DNA from: Fagopyrum homotropicum
Lineage: Eukaryota; Streptophyta; Magnoliopsida; Caryophyllales; Polygonaceae
Assembly: GCA_033239125.1 (NCBI GenBank)
Contig: BSWB01000008.1
Location: forward strand, 14,786,001 to 14,850,000
Length of the DNA: 64,000 nt
Direction: 5' to 3'
Part shown: piece after piece, positions 43,988-54,384 of the stretch
Layout of the letters: each line of letters begins with the position of its first letter
Numbering within the stretch: position 1 is the stretch's first letter
The notes under the pieces: model-generated
Told to the model about the DNA's origin: nothing
The model's input: the letters and a program-made list of their open reading frames with translations, nothing else
Database searches by the model: none
Position numbers and translations under genes: made by a program

Positions 43988-45175
43988 CTAACGGCTCTGT
44001 GCGGTCAACATCCGCTCTCGGATCAATGCTACCCGAGCCATTTCAACCTGCACCTGCTCGGGCGCTACCCCACTCATCCTCCCAGGCTCATCCCAACACA
44101 AAGGTGTACGACACCTCCGCCCATATAGTGCCTTGTAAGGAGCCATCCCAATAGTCGCGTGCCAACTATTGTTATAAGAAAACTCCACCAAAGGGAGGTG
44201 GTCGGGCCATACCTGCCCCCAATCAAGCACACACGCCCTCAACATGTCCTCAAGGGTCTGAATAGTCCTCTCAGACTGCCCGTCCGTCTGAGGATGGTAT
44301 GCCGTGGTGAACTGTAAGCTCGTCCCTAAGGTGGCGTGTACCTGCTGCCAGAACCTCGAGGTAAAACGCCCATCCCTATCTGAAATGATCGTCCTTGGCA
44401 CTCCGTGGAACCTCACAATCTGTCGAGTAAACTCCTCGGCTAAACGAGACACCGGCCACGTTTCCTTAATAGGAATGAATCGTGCCGTCTTCGTCAACCG
44501 ATCCACTACAACCCATATCGCATCAAAGCCTCTACTCAACCTCAGGCTAGTAACGAAGTCCATGGAAATGTCCTCCCACTTCCACTGTGGAACCGGAAGT
44601 GGTTGGAGCTCTCCTCCGTGCCTGTGGTGCTCAATCTTGACCTGCTGACAGGTCGCACACTAGGCTACATATCTAGCCACGTCGGGCTTGAGCCCGCCCC
44701 ACCAATAAGATCGTCGTATATCCTGATACATGTTACTCGCGCCGGGGTGGATGGAGTAAGGTGTAGAATGGGCCTCCTGCAGTATACGCTGCCTCAACTC
44801 TCTATCAAAGGGTACACATATGCGCTCTTGGCGCCTCAAAATCACATCTTCACCCACCACAAACTGTGGTGCCCCCCCTCTGGACATTCTCTCCCTGATC
44901 CTCGTCAGTGCTGGACAACCCTCTTGTTTCTGCCGGATCTCTTCCGTCAGATCCGGTGAAACCTCTAATGCTGACAAATGCCCGTCAGTATCGGGGAACC
45001 AGATGTCTACCTCCAACCAAATCAAATCTCTCTGCAACTGGGTCTGAACAGTCAATCTAGCAATCGCAGCCTCGCGAGGTGTCCTCCTACTAAGGGCATT
45101 GGCAACCACATTCGCCTTCCCCGGATGATAAAGGATCTCTAAGTCAAAGTCCTTAATCAGCTCTAGCCATCTCCT
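43988..45175 (-). pseudogene. Integrase of D
   Basis: The frame from RNase H resumes after TAG 45176 (RRWLELIKDFDLEI, HPGKANVVANALSRR). The zinc-binding domain (EAHSTPYSIHPGASNMY, then CATC) is split by TAG at 44660 between YVA and CATC. The catalytic core has Asp in IWVVVDRLTK, Asp in IISDRDGRF and Glu in QSERTIQTLED, followed by NNSWHATIGMAPYKALYGRR. It ends at TAG 43988. All stops sit where a CAG or CGA codon would fit. Confidence 0.85.
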
Positions 45176-46935
45176 CTAGCGGTTATTCAACTCCCACTGA
45201 GTGAATATGTACTTCAGACTCTTGTGGTCTGTGAAGATCTGACAGGTTGCCCCGTAGAGGTAATGACGCCAGATCTTCAAGGCATGAATAACTGCAGCTA
45301 GCTTAAGGTCGTGAGTAGGGTAATTCTCCTCATACGTCTTCAGCTGTGGAGATGCATACGCAATGACCCTACCCCTCTGCATCAGGACGCATCCCAAGCC
45401 TAGCTTAGATGCATCACTGTAAACGACGAAGTCCTCAACGCCCTCTGGCTGTGCTAGCACCGGAGCAGAAGTCAATCTCTCCTTCAGCTCCTCAAAGCTC
45501 CGCTGACAAGGCTCAGTCCATGCAAATCTGATGGACTTTCTTAACAAGGAAGTAAGTGGTCTGGCTATCACAGAAAAACCCTTCACAAACCTACGGTAGT
45601 ATCCGGCCAGACCTAGAAAACTGCGTACCTCCTTGACCGTCTTAGGGGGCGGCCATGATGCAACTGACTCTATTTTTGCCGGGTCCACCTTGACTTCTTG
45701 GCGGAGACAATGTGGCCAAGGAAGGCAACCTCAGGCATCCATAACTCACACTTAGAGAGCTTAGCATAAAGCTCTCTATCTTGTAAAACCCGCAACACCG
45801 TCCTCAGGTATCCATCGTGCTCCTCTCCACTCCGGGAGTACAATAAGATGTCGTCGATGAAAACTATCACAAACTGATCTAAGAAGTCAATGAAGATGCC
45901 ATTCATCAACTCCATGAAGACAGCAGGAGCATTGGTGAGCCCGAAAGGCATCACCACGAACTCATAATGACCGTATCTGGTCCGAAATGTTGTCTTCGGT
46001 ATGTCCTCTTCACGTACTCTCAGTTGGTGATATCCTGACCTCAAGTCGATACATAAAAAAACCGTAGCTCCCTGTAACTGTTCTAGTAAATCATCAATAC
46101 GCAGCAGCGGGTACTTATTCTTGACGGTGACTTTGTTCAACTCGCGATAGTCGATACAAAGCCTCATGGATCCGTCCTTCTTCTTGACGAAGAGGACTGG
46201 TGCACCCCAGGGAGACACACTGGGTCGGATGAATCCCTTCTCTGCCAACTCCTTGAGTTGCTTCTTAATCTCAAGCATCTCGATAGGTGCCATGCGGTAT
46301 GGGGCCTTGGAGATCGGCCTCGTGCCGGGCTCCAACTCAATCCCAAAATCTTCGCTCCTTTGTGGTGGTAAGCCAGGCGGCTCGCCAAAGACATCGTCGA
46401 ACTCACAAGCTACCGGGGTCTCTGCTAATGATGAACTCGTCTCCTCCTTCATGGTGTAACACCAGAAGGCCTCACATCCCTGACCTATGAGCTTTGCGGC
46501 TCGGACCGCACTAATGACTGTCCCTATCTTTCCGAGGTCCCACCCTCGAAAGACTTCCTCCTGCCCAGACTCCGTAGTGACCGTCACTGTCCTCCTCCTG
46601 ACGTCCAGAACAGCTCTATGGCGGTCCATCCAATCCATCCCGAGTATGACTTCCTCATGCACTAAATGCATGACGTGAAAGTCGGCTAGCCAGTCACGAC
46701 CTCCCAAGTGGATAGGACAATCATGAATCTCTCGAGTACCACGAACCCTACTCCCATTGGGTAACCTTATAAGGAAAGGTTCCTCCTCTACTATATCTAT
46801 GGTCAACCTATCTATGCAATCATCAGATATGAAAGAGTGCGTCGCACCCGTATCAAAAAGTACTCGGACTGGAAAGCCATGAATCGTGATAATACTTGTG
46901 GCTGCGGGTGCTACTGGCTCTACGGCACTCCTCAA
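45176..46935 (-). pseudogene. pol: Protease, reverse transcriptase and RNase H of D
   Basis: 46935-45670: aspartic protease (VRVLFDTGATHSFIS, VILGMDWMDRHRAVLD), linker, then RT (GAPVLFVKKKDGSMRLCID, FGLTNAPAVFMELM, catalytic FIDDILLYS). A frameshift near 45690 leads to RNase H in 45688-45176 (RSFLGLAGYYRRFV, FVVYSDASKLGLGCVLMQ, IFTDHKSLKYIFTQ). The protease is in frame with gag upstream. Apart from the shift and the nonsense codons the domains are full length. Confidence 0.88.
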
Positions 46936-48369
46936 CTCAAAGACTCGAGCCTGAGTACCCCTAGTCTCTGAAGTGCCTCCACCACGCCCTCTACCTCTAG
47001 CTGGAATCTGAGCAGAACCCTATGAATATGCCTGACCCGGAGCCCGCTACTGCTGACCCCGAGCCTGATACTGAGACTGCCTCTGTCCTCCTCCTAGGGT
47101 ACCAACAGTTGAGGACCCCTGCTGTGATGTTACCTTGCCCTATCGGCAGAAGGTAGCCTTGTGGCCCAACTGGCCGCAAGTAAAATATGTAACTGGTGTC
47201 CTCCTACACTCCGGCTTAATGTGTCCCTGCTCCCCACATTTGTAGCACTAACGTACTCTAGATCCCATCGGCGGTGCCACCTAGTGACTAGAACGGCCCT
47301 GGGACTGACCACGCCTATGACCTGACCCTCCTACTCCAGTGGTGACTGGTCCGGTCCTCTGTCTCTTGTCTGACCCTCCAGACTGCATAGCTCTCCAGTG
47401 ACCCAGTCGGTCCCTCTCATACGCTGAAGCCCGATCCTGATAATCAGCTAAGGAATCACAGCGGAACCCTGCTAGATAGGAGCGGGTAGTCTCTCTCAGT
47501 CTCCGGGAAAATAGATACACGTGCTGGTCCACAGGTGGTGCAGCAGAACCCAACAGTGACAGCTCCTCCCGGAACCTCCTAATAGCCTCAGCTATCGGAA
47601 CATCCTCAAAACCTGCCTTCAAAAAGTCCTGCACTCGGTCCCTTCGTAGTGAGGTAGGACAAAAGGTCTCTCTCACGAGACTCAACAACTACTCAAATCG
47701 GGACACTCCGCCCCTCACTGTCCTCCACTAGTACTGTGCCTGGTCCCTAAACAATGTCTGAACCAGCTCCACCTTACGACTCTCAAGGCAGCGAATCGCC
47801 TCTAGCGCGAACTCCACATGACTGATCCAATGTTCCACCTCAAGTCCAACGTTCCCGTCGAAGGTAGGAACTCGCTGATGGTTGAATGTCTTCAGCCATT
47901 CATCTGGTCTCGGTACCCTCAGCTCGTCTCTCACTCGGTCATCCTCGACAACTCTCACTTTTGTAGCTACCACCGGTGGGACTACCACATGAGTCACCCT
48001 CTGAGAGACCTCTGCTGATCTAGCTGGCACTGGTGGTGCTGGAGGTGGTGCTCTGGCCCTGTATGCCTCTTGCACCTACTGGACATAAGCTCGATACTCC
48101 GATGCTCCAATCGATAAGCGGCCAGAATCAGCAGGCCCTGCACTCCGTACTCCGGACCTAGTAGCAGTCTCATCCCTAACCTCTGGAACAATACTCTCGG
48201 CCACATCCTCAGCAGGTACATCCGCAGCCGGCGGATCTACAACAGGGACACGTCCTCGACCTCGGCCCCTCTGAGGCCTGCCCATACGTCCCTGTCTTGG
48301 AGCTCCAAGGGGAAGGGGAGGTCGGCCCTCTCCTCGTCCAACGTAAGCTGTCGCTCTCGTACGTGCCAT
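46936..48369 (-). pseudogene. gag: Gag of D
   Basis: The ATG at 48369 (MARTRATAYVGRGEGRPP) opens one frame to the protease, interrupted by eight TAG codons and no frameshift. The Gag core has FNHQRVPTFDGNVGLEVEHW, QDFLKAGFEDVPIAEAIRRF and LFSRRLRETTRSYLAGF. A CCHC zinc knuckle CYKCGEQGHIKPEC is present, and a second knuckle has lost its first Cys (YFTCGQLGHKATFC). The N-terminus is Arg/Gly/Pro-rich. D2 carries a diverged copy at 1-686 and 2453-2575. Confidence 0.85.
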
Positions 48370-48688
48370 CTGGCAATGACGTGATCAATATAAGACTACT
48401 TTAGTTCCTAGTAAGGACATAACTATTTTATTACTTTAGGTCACTTCTAAAGGTCACAATGTTACTAAAATTACAAGTTATAACAGAAGTCCAATAAACT
48501 ATGCTATCGAGTTTAGCGGAGGTAGTGGTGGTCCGTGCATTCTATCCCAGCCCGTTTATGCTCATGGTTTGGAAAACAAAAATTTCATTTTAAAAGCTCG
48601 GAACCCTTGCAGTTTCCGTTTATTTGTTTATTCGGCCTTTTTGAAGATGGCGAGTGCCGTTGTTGCCAACCTAGGGCTCTGATACCAT
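48370..48688 (-). promoter_or_regulatory. Leader and primer-binding site of D
   Basis: Untranslated leader with no features of note, ending with the tRNA-iMet primer site at 48688-48675 (minus strand TGGTATCAGAGCCC), 3 bp from the LTR edge. Confidence 0.85.
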
Positions 48689-48691
48689 ATT

Positions 48692-50601
48692 GTAACACCC
48701 CAAATCCTAGAGGACTCGAAATGCTACGAGCTAGGACCTCACAATGGGTCCCGGCCCTTAGCCTGGCAACAACTTCATCGGACCTTACAACACGGCACAA
48801 ATAAAAAGGCAAAACAAAAAGTTTTATAACATGAGCGAAATAAAAAGAATCCAAATTCTGAAAACAATACAGCCAAGTCTCAAAAACCGGAAATACCAAC
48901 ATCAGTCTCAATAGTCATAAAATAAAATATAACAGTCCCGTCCTATAATGCACGGACCCCGGCTTCCCACTACCGCCGGATCACTCGATCGCCTCCCTAA
49001 CCTGCAAGGCATCTACAAGCGGTATAAAACCGTTAGCTAACATTCTATGCATAAGTATAAAGGTAAAAGCACAAACACACAACATACGCAATCAGCATGC
49101 AACACTTATTCCTTTTTATTATCTTTAAATTAAGTGATACGTCATTACTAATGATACTTATTTTGTGACACGAGGGGTTCCCAAACCTCGCCCCTGTCCC
49201 CGTTTACCAACGCGGAATGGTACTAATGCATGTGACCGTCTACCGGACTGGGCAGGTCGCAGGGAGACTCCTAGACTCTCGCAAGAGCTAGGCAGATGAT
49301 GTCACGACCCGTTATCATACACTTGGGTCAGTTATATAATATACTACAGTCGGCCTATTCCGGTTTCGTTATTTATCTTAACTATGACACACCACTCATA
49401 CACATCACACACATGCCAGAAACTAGCTAAGTAAGTCAGTGGACTTACCAGAATTAAATCTCGTCTCTCTAAAACCACTAATTCAGTAGCTGCAGAACTC
49501 AGTTGCCTGTCAAAGGAGGTACGTCGGTCAACACTTTTCCTTGGATACTTAGAAGTCTAAAACTCCTAAGATGTACGATTTTATGTGCAGACGTTATTAC
49601 ATTGTTTATTTAAAGTAAATTGACTATTTTGCCCTTGGTTCCGAGACTTCCAAAAACCCGTAAAATGTACTTACATTCTTACTTGAGGCTAACTAATCAT
49701 ATTCTACTGCCTAGGATGATTTTAGGTAACAACTAGAAAAATTACCCATTTTCTATTTCCCGAAAAGTCACTAAGGTCCAACTACAGTTCCAAATATGAA
49801 ATTAAAATAAACTTATAAAAATTCTAAAATAAATTTCTAAATTATCTATGATATCTAATCTACTCATAGGAGAAAAATTTCTTAAAACTGTTCAATCGTT
49901 ATTCCTACAAAAATCTTTAAAGTTGGCTACTACACTACAAATGTTCCCATACTTAGTCAAAATTTACTGCTGGAAAAACAGCTCAACTACTCCACTTTGA
50001 GACCCTATAACTTTCAATCCGACCGTTTATTTCTTCTCAAATTTTACAACTGTAAACTACTTATATCTACCTATTATCTATTAAAATTTCAACGGTGGAT
50101 CTTCTACGAAACTCTTTAACATTGATTCAGAACAGTGGGTAGTCTTCAACTTCAAAACTGAAAGAAATAATTAAAATAAATCCTTTACAGTAGTCCCTTA
50201 TTCTCTCCTATCCAGAACACTCACTCCAATATCTATCCTAACAGTCTTATAATAGAAGACATCACTGTCAAAAGGAATAACGGAAGTGCTTACTCACTAC
50301 TTGCAAGTTGTTGAAGAAACCGTACACCAATGATCTCTCCTAACCTTGGCTTCGGAAACCTCTAACTCAGGGCTAAGACGAAGTTGGCTGCTGTACGCTT
50401 GATCTAAGAAGACTCAAGTCTTCAGCATAAAGGATACACGATCAGCAGCTAGTTTTGGTCTCACATAGGGTAAGAAAAATTCGGTTTAGAACTCACCTAT
50501 GCAGAAAGAGGCTCTCAGACGTGGCTGCACTGCTGGATGGCTCAGCCGCTGGACTGCTCTTGTTCGTCTTTCTGGGCACGCAACAGATGGTTGCTGTTGA
50601 G
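48692..50601 (-). repeat. 5' LTR of D, cut by A4
   Basis: 1910 bp visible of about 2.83 kb. It matches the 3' LTR from 38558 (minus A5) to about 42217 and breaks off inside CAGATGGTTGCTGTTGA, where A4 begins. The remaining 0.9 kb should lie beyond the right end of A4. Confidence 0.9.
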
Positions 50602-50937
50602 TGTTAGCATGAAATATTGTGATATTTTAGGCACGTTTTCTAAACGTATTTGATTCATATTGATAGTCTTTGATTGAGCATCGTTGCATATGTGAGCTAG
50701 TATTGCCTATATTGTCGATATGGATATCTACACTAGCTTTATGTTGAAATATAGGTGATTGAGAGTCATTTCCGAACGGAATCGATCAAAGAAGAGTTGA
50801 TTGAATATGTCCATGGATTGAGGGCATTATTAGGAGCTAATTGGAGTTCAACTTGAGGAATGCACGAGGCTAGGGAAGAATCACGTTCTTGCCCTAAACC
50901 ACACTCTAAAATACGGCCGTACTACAAACCACGTTTA

Positions 50938-51070
50938 GTTCCACGGCCGTGGAACACTGCAAAGAGAGGCGTGATGCATTCCAGTAACTATTACGGCCGT
51001 GGAACATATGGTTCAAACCGTGACATAATCCACGCTCTAAATTACGGTCGTGGAATCTTCCACGACCGTG
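50938..51070. repeat. Palindromic motif A4 cluster upstream of the TATA box
   Basis: GTTCCACGGCCGTGGAAC at 50938-50955 is a perfect 18-bp palindrome. TTACGGCCGTGGAAC is near 50990. ACGGTCGTGGAA (51044-51055) pairs with TTCCACGACCGT (51058-51069) as 12-bp perfect arms with a 2-bp loop. Confidence 0.88.
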
Positions 51071-51148
51071 ATCTTGGCGATCTTTTTCGCCACATTTTGA
51101 AGCCACGATCTTTTGAAGATTGGGCCGGGCCGATATTTTATCTTGCCC

Positions 51149-51156
51149 TATAAAAA
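51149..51156 (+). promoter_or_regulatory. TATA box of the A4 LTR
   Basis: CCCTATAAAAAGACGG, about 80 bp after the last palindrome of the cluster. Likely start of transcription about 30 bp downstream. Confidence 0.6.
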
Positions 51157-52400
51157 GACGGACGAAGAGAAATTCCATCATCGACGCCTACACCTCGTTT
51201 AGATCTTCGCTTAGGGAATTTTGGCAATCCACGCTTCATCCCCGCTTAGAGAATTTCAACGCCGTTTGAGCCCTTGCTTGGAATCATTGACATCTCATTG
51301 GAGATCGAAGTTCGCATCTAGGATTTGCCCTAATCTCGCACTTTTGGTGGAGATTGCTGTTGAGATCTCCGGATTGGCGGAAGATCGAAGCTTTTGGAAG
51401 ATTGTTGCAAGACGATCTCTCTTCTTGTTTAGCTTTGATTTGGAAAACGGATTGACATCCCGTTCTCCCTTCTTTCCTAAGATTGTGATTGTCTGCTTTA
51501 TTCTGAATCCATTGACAATATTTGTTCTCGATTGTGACTTTGAGATTGGTTTAAAGATTATTGAAAGTTTTCGGAAGTTTTCATCTTTCTATCTTTTAAT
51601 CCTTGAATTGATATCAACATGACGGTTATTGGCTAAATACCCTTAACAATTCTAAGGTGAAGGGTTGATAGTTGTGGCTTAGATGATGATAGATCGATCG
51701 TAAACAGATTAGACCCTGAGAGTTAGAGATAATCGTCGACGAACCCTAAATTACGGGCTGTTCTTGAGTTCCACGGCCGTGGAGTCTCAAGATCCAACCG
51801 TAATTTCCTTTAAGTTTACGAACCTGCTTTTACTTTAATCTAAAGTTAAAGATTTGCTTTAACTTAGTTTAGACTTGTCTTTTCTAGGTGGTAGTGAAGC
51901 CTCAACAACCTCTACCTCGATTGTGAGTGTCATAACCGTAATCGGCTAAGTTAGTCTTGATCCTTGGATTACAAGTTTGGGTATTTGACACTAATTCTCA
52001 CTTTTAGAACCTTTCTATATTGAGCCTCAACAACCTGTATAGGGAGTATCTTGTAGGTGAGTCATATAAGGTTTTTGGAACTTCACCGTACGATTACCTT
52101 ACATTAGCATACCTTTGCATATCTCAACTCTGTCTTTATATCATTAATATATCTTGAATCGATTGCCACAGCTGGATACCTGGATCTTTAGGATTGTTGT
52201 TTTCCCAATATTTGCAAAACTCTCATATTTACTCGCTTGATAATCTGCAATTGAATTTGTTCCCACCCAAATCCCTGTGTTCGATACTCTGGAATTCTTG
52301 CTTAACTACGTCGATCCGTACACTGCGGGTTCGCTTGCTTGATTCTAGTTTTATAAATTTAAAACTTATTTGCACACACCTCTAGGGGCGAACAAGTTTT

Positions 52401-52467
52401 TGGCGCCGTTGCCGGGGATTTGGTTTCGGCCGAAATTCGGTAGCCGGTTGTCAAGCTTGGGAGCTTG
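52401..52467 (+). promoter_or_regulatory. Primer site and leader palindromes of A4
   Basis: The primer-binding site TGGCGCCGTTGCCGGGGA is at 52401-52418 (tRNA-Asp type). Palindrome TTTCGGCCGAAA is at 52424-52435. Arms CAAGCT/AGCTTG at 52452-52457 and 52462-52467 enclose TGGG. This is a candidate dimerisation/packaging region like that of A3. Confidence 0.75.
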
Positions 52468-52499
52468 CTCTCATTATTTGATATTACTTTGAGTGCATG

Positions 52500-53928
52500 C
52501 TCAGGTCTAGGAACACCGAAGATCTCTTGCCTCTTGATCAAGAGCTAGAGAAAACTTTTAGGCAAAAGCGCAAAGAAAAGAAGATGGCTGAAGGACACGA
52601 ACGTGATCTTCAAGCGGAATTGGCAGAGAAGGAAGCTCAACTCCATGGAATGAAACCCTCCGCCAGGATGAGATGGATCGTCATCAATCTTAAGTTAACA
52701 ATCTACAAGACATGATCTTCCAGATGAGGGTAGAGATGAGCGACCTTAAGAATAAGGGAAGCAAGAAATCCTCAAGGAAAGCATCAATGTCTAGAAGAAA
52801 AAGTCACTCATCCGCTGATGATAGTGATTCTTCCATGCCACCGCTAGAGGAGATCGATCCCACGGTCAATGTAAATCCTTTCCATCCACAAGGAGCTGCT
52901 AATCACCGCATTCCGCCTAGGAATGTGAGGATCGAACGTGTAGATAATGAGCCAAGAACTCTTGGCCAGCGGATGGATCCAACACAACAACCACGCCGCT
53001 TGGGCGTGAATTTCGATGCTGAAGATGTGCAAGGGTTCAGCTTCAACCCTCAAGTCATTACTCTTGTTCGCCAAAACCAATTTGGCGGGACAAGCGCTGA
53101 ATCTCCACACCAACACTTGCAGAACTTTGAGTGTATGATGGAGACAATGAGACCGAAGGGCGCTACTACCAACAGCTATAAGCTCAAGCCTTTCTTCTTC
53201 TCCTTGAAGGGGAAAGCGTTATCTTGGTATCAAGCTCTTCCTAGTGGGAAACTAGACACGTGGGAAGACCTTTCCGCGGAGTTCCTCACCAAATTCTTTC
53301 CACCATCCAAAACGGCGGAACTTAGAGGTAAGATTAATGCTTTTTCCATGAGACCTAACGAAAGTTTGTTTCAATCTTGGGAAAGGTTTCAGGATTTGCT
53401 CTTGGATTGCCCTCATCATGGCATATCCAAACTTGCCTTGTTGGAGATTTACTACAAGGGGCTGGATGCGGGAACGCAATTCAACCTCCAATCCCTCTCA
53501 TGTGGAACGTTCATGGACATGAGAGAAGATGACGCTTGGGACTTCATTGAGAAGCAAGCAAGAGTCATAGAGAAGTATTCCCACCGGAAAGTGGAGGGAA
53601 ATTGTGTGGAGCAAGGAGCAAAGCTCACACATGAAGCTCAAAATCAGATTTTCTCCCTCAACAATGAGATCAAAGAGTTGAAGGAGGCTATCAAGACCAA
53701 CTTCCCAAAGCAACAAGGGAAGGATGTTGGTTATTTGGGCAACAACAATGGCGGCAATAACAATAACCGGAATAACCACTGGAATGGAAACAACAACAAC
53801 CGGAACAACGATTGGAACAACAATAGGGTTCAAACAACAACAATTGGCGCTCCAATCAACAAAATTCCGGTAACTCTTATCCTTCCAACTCAAATTCACT
53901 AACTCCATCTTCCTCTTCCTCTACTCCT
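52500..53928 (+). pseudogene. gag: Gag of A4
   Basis: The ATG at 52497-52502 begins MLRSRNTEDLLPLDQELEK, a Lys/Glu-rich coiled coil as in A3. A frameshift near 52660-52700 precedes the main 396-codon frame (52712-53902). The Gag core has LSWYQALPSGKLDTWEDL, LTKFFPPSKTAELRGKINAF and DCPHHGISKLALLEIYYKGL. The tail is Asn-rich (NNGGNNNNRNNHWNGNNNN) with no zinc knuckle. A one-base loss near 53828 shifts out of the pol frame; the alternative frame keeps reading Asn/Ser-rich sequence. Confidence 0.85.
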
Positions 53929-54384
53929 TTGAAAAGCCAGGGGCAATCATCTAATGGAGGAAACACTTCGGGGAAGGAGAAGCCCGGTCCCATATTGGAA
54001 ACGATTTTGGGAAAGCTTCAAGGGTTAGAGAACCGCCTCATCAAGGTTGATGATCAAGTTTCTAAGGTTGACAAAGCTCAAAAGGTCTTAGAAAACCAAA
54101 TGTTCAACCACGCGGAGGAAGTTCCTAGAAATCAAGGGAAGCTTCCAGGAAAGACGGAGGACAACCCTAAGGGAAGGGTGATGGCGATTACAACTAGGAG
54201 CGGAGTGACAACCACCGATCCGCAGCCTACGTTCGTTGAAGTCCCCGTAGAGAAGGACAAGGAGAAGGGGAAGGAGAAGGAAGACGTCTACGTTCCTCCT
54301 CCAGCTTACAAACCTCCCCTTCCATTCCCTCAATCTAGAGTGTGAGCGCGCCTAGACAAACAATTCGGTAAGTTCATAGAACTT
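53929..54384 (+). pseudogene. Gag-protease linker of A4
   Basis: In frame with pol: LKGLENRLIKVDDQVSKVDK-like coiled coil, NPKGRVMAITTRSGVTTTD (the conserved block before protease), a Lys/Glu repeat (EKDKEKGKEKE), PPPAYKPPLPFPQSR, then a TGA at 54343-54345 where A3 has an Arg-containing RARAHLD. The change fits CGA to TGA. Downstream the frame is open for 1334 codons. In the reader's terms it is the missing front end of the pol protein. Confidence 0.75.

Larger units (their letters stand above)
38558..50601 (-). mobile_element. Tekay/Del-type chromovirus D (5' LTR incomplete)
   Basis: A minus-strand element inserted in the A3 env-like gene after CCAGG (38553-38557). The 3' LTR is 38558-43153 (with solo LTR A5 inside), the polypurine tract is at 43154, the coding region 43469-48369, the tRNA-iMet primer site 48675-48688, and the 5' LTR from 48692 to 50601, where A4 cuts it. 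It encodes Gag with CCHC zinc knuckle, protease, RT, RNase H, and integrase with a chromodomain, all in nearly one frame but with a dozen in-frame stops. The long LTR (about 2.8 kb) and chromodomain fit the Tekay/Del clade. Confidence 0.9.
50602..52394 (+). repeat. 5' LTR of A4
   Basis: 1793 bp, TGTTAGCATG...GGGCGAACA. It shares only its ends and general order with the A LTRs. It has TATAAAAA at 51149-51156, a motif cluster at 50890-51110 just upstream, one motif site at about 51775, and two copies of AGCCTCAACAACCT (near 51898 and 52024) where the A LTRs have their TGAGACTTACCCGGT repeats. A short open frame (51221-51622) is not supported as a gene. Confidence 0.9.
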
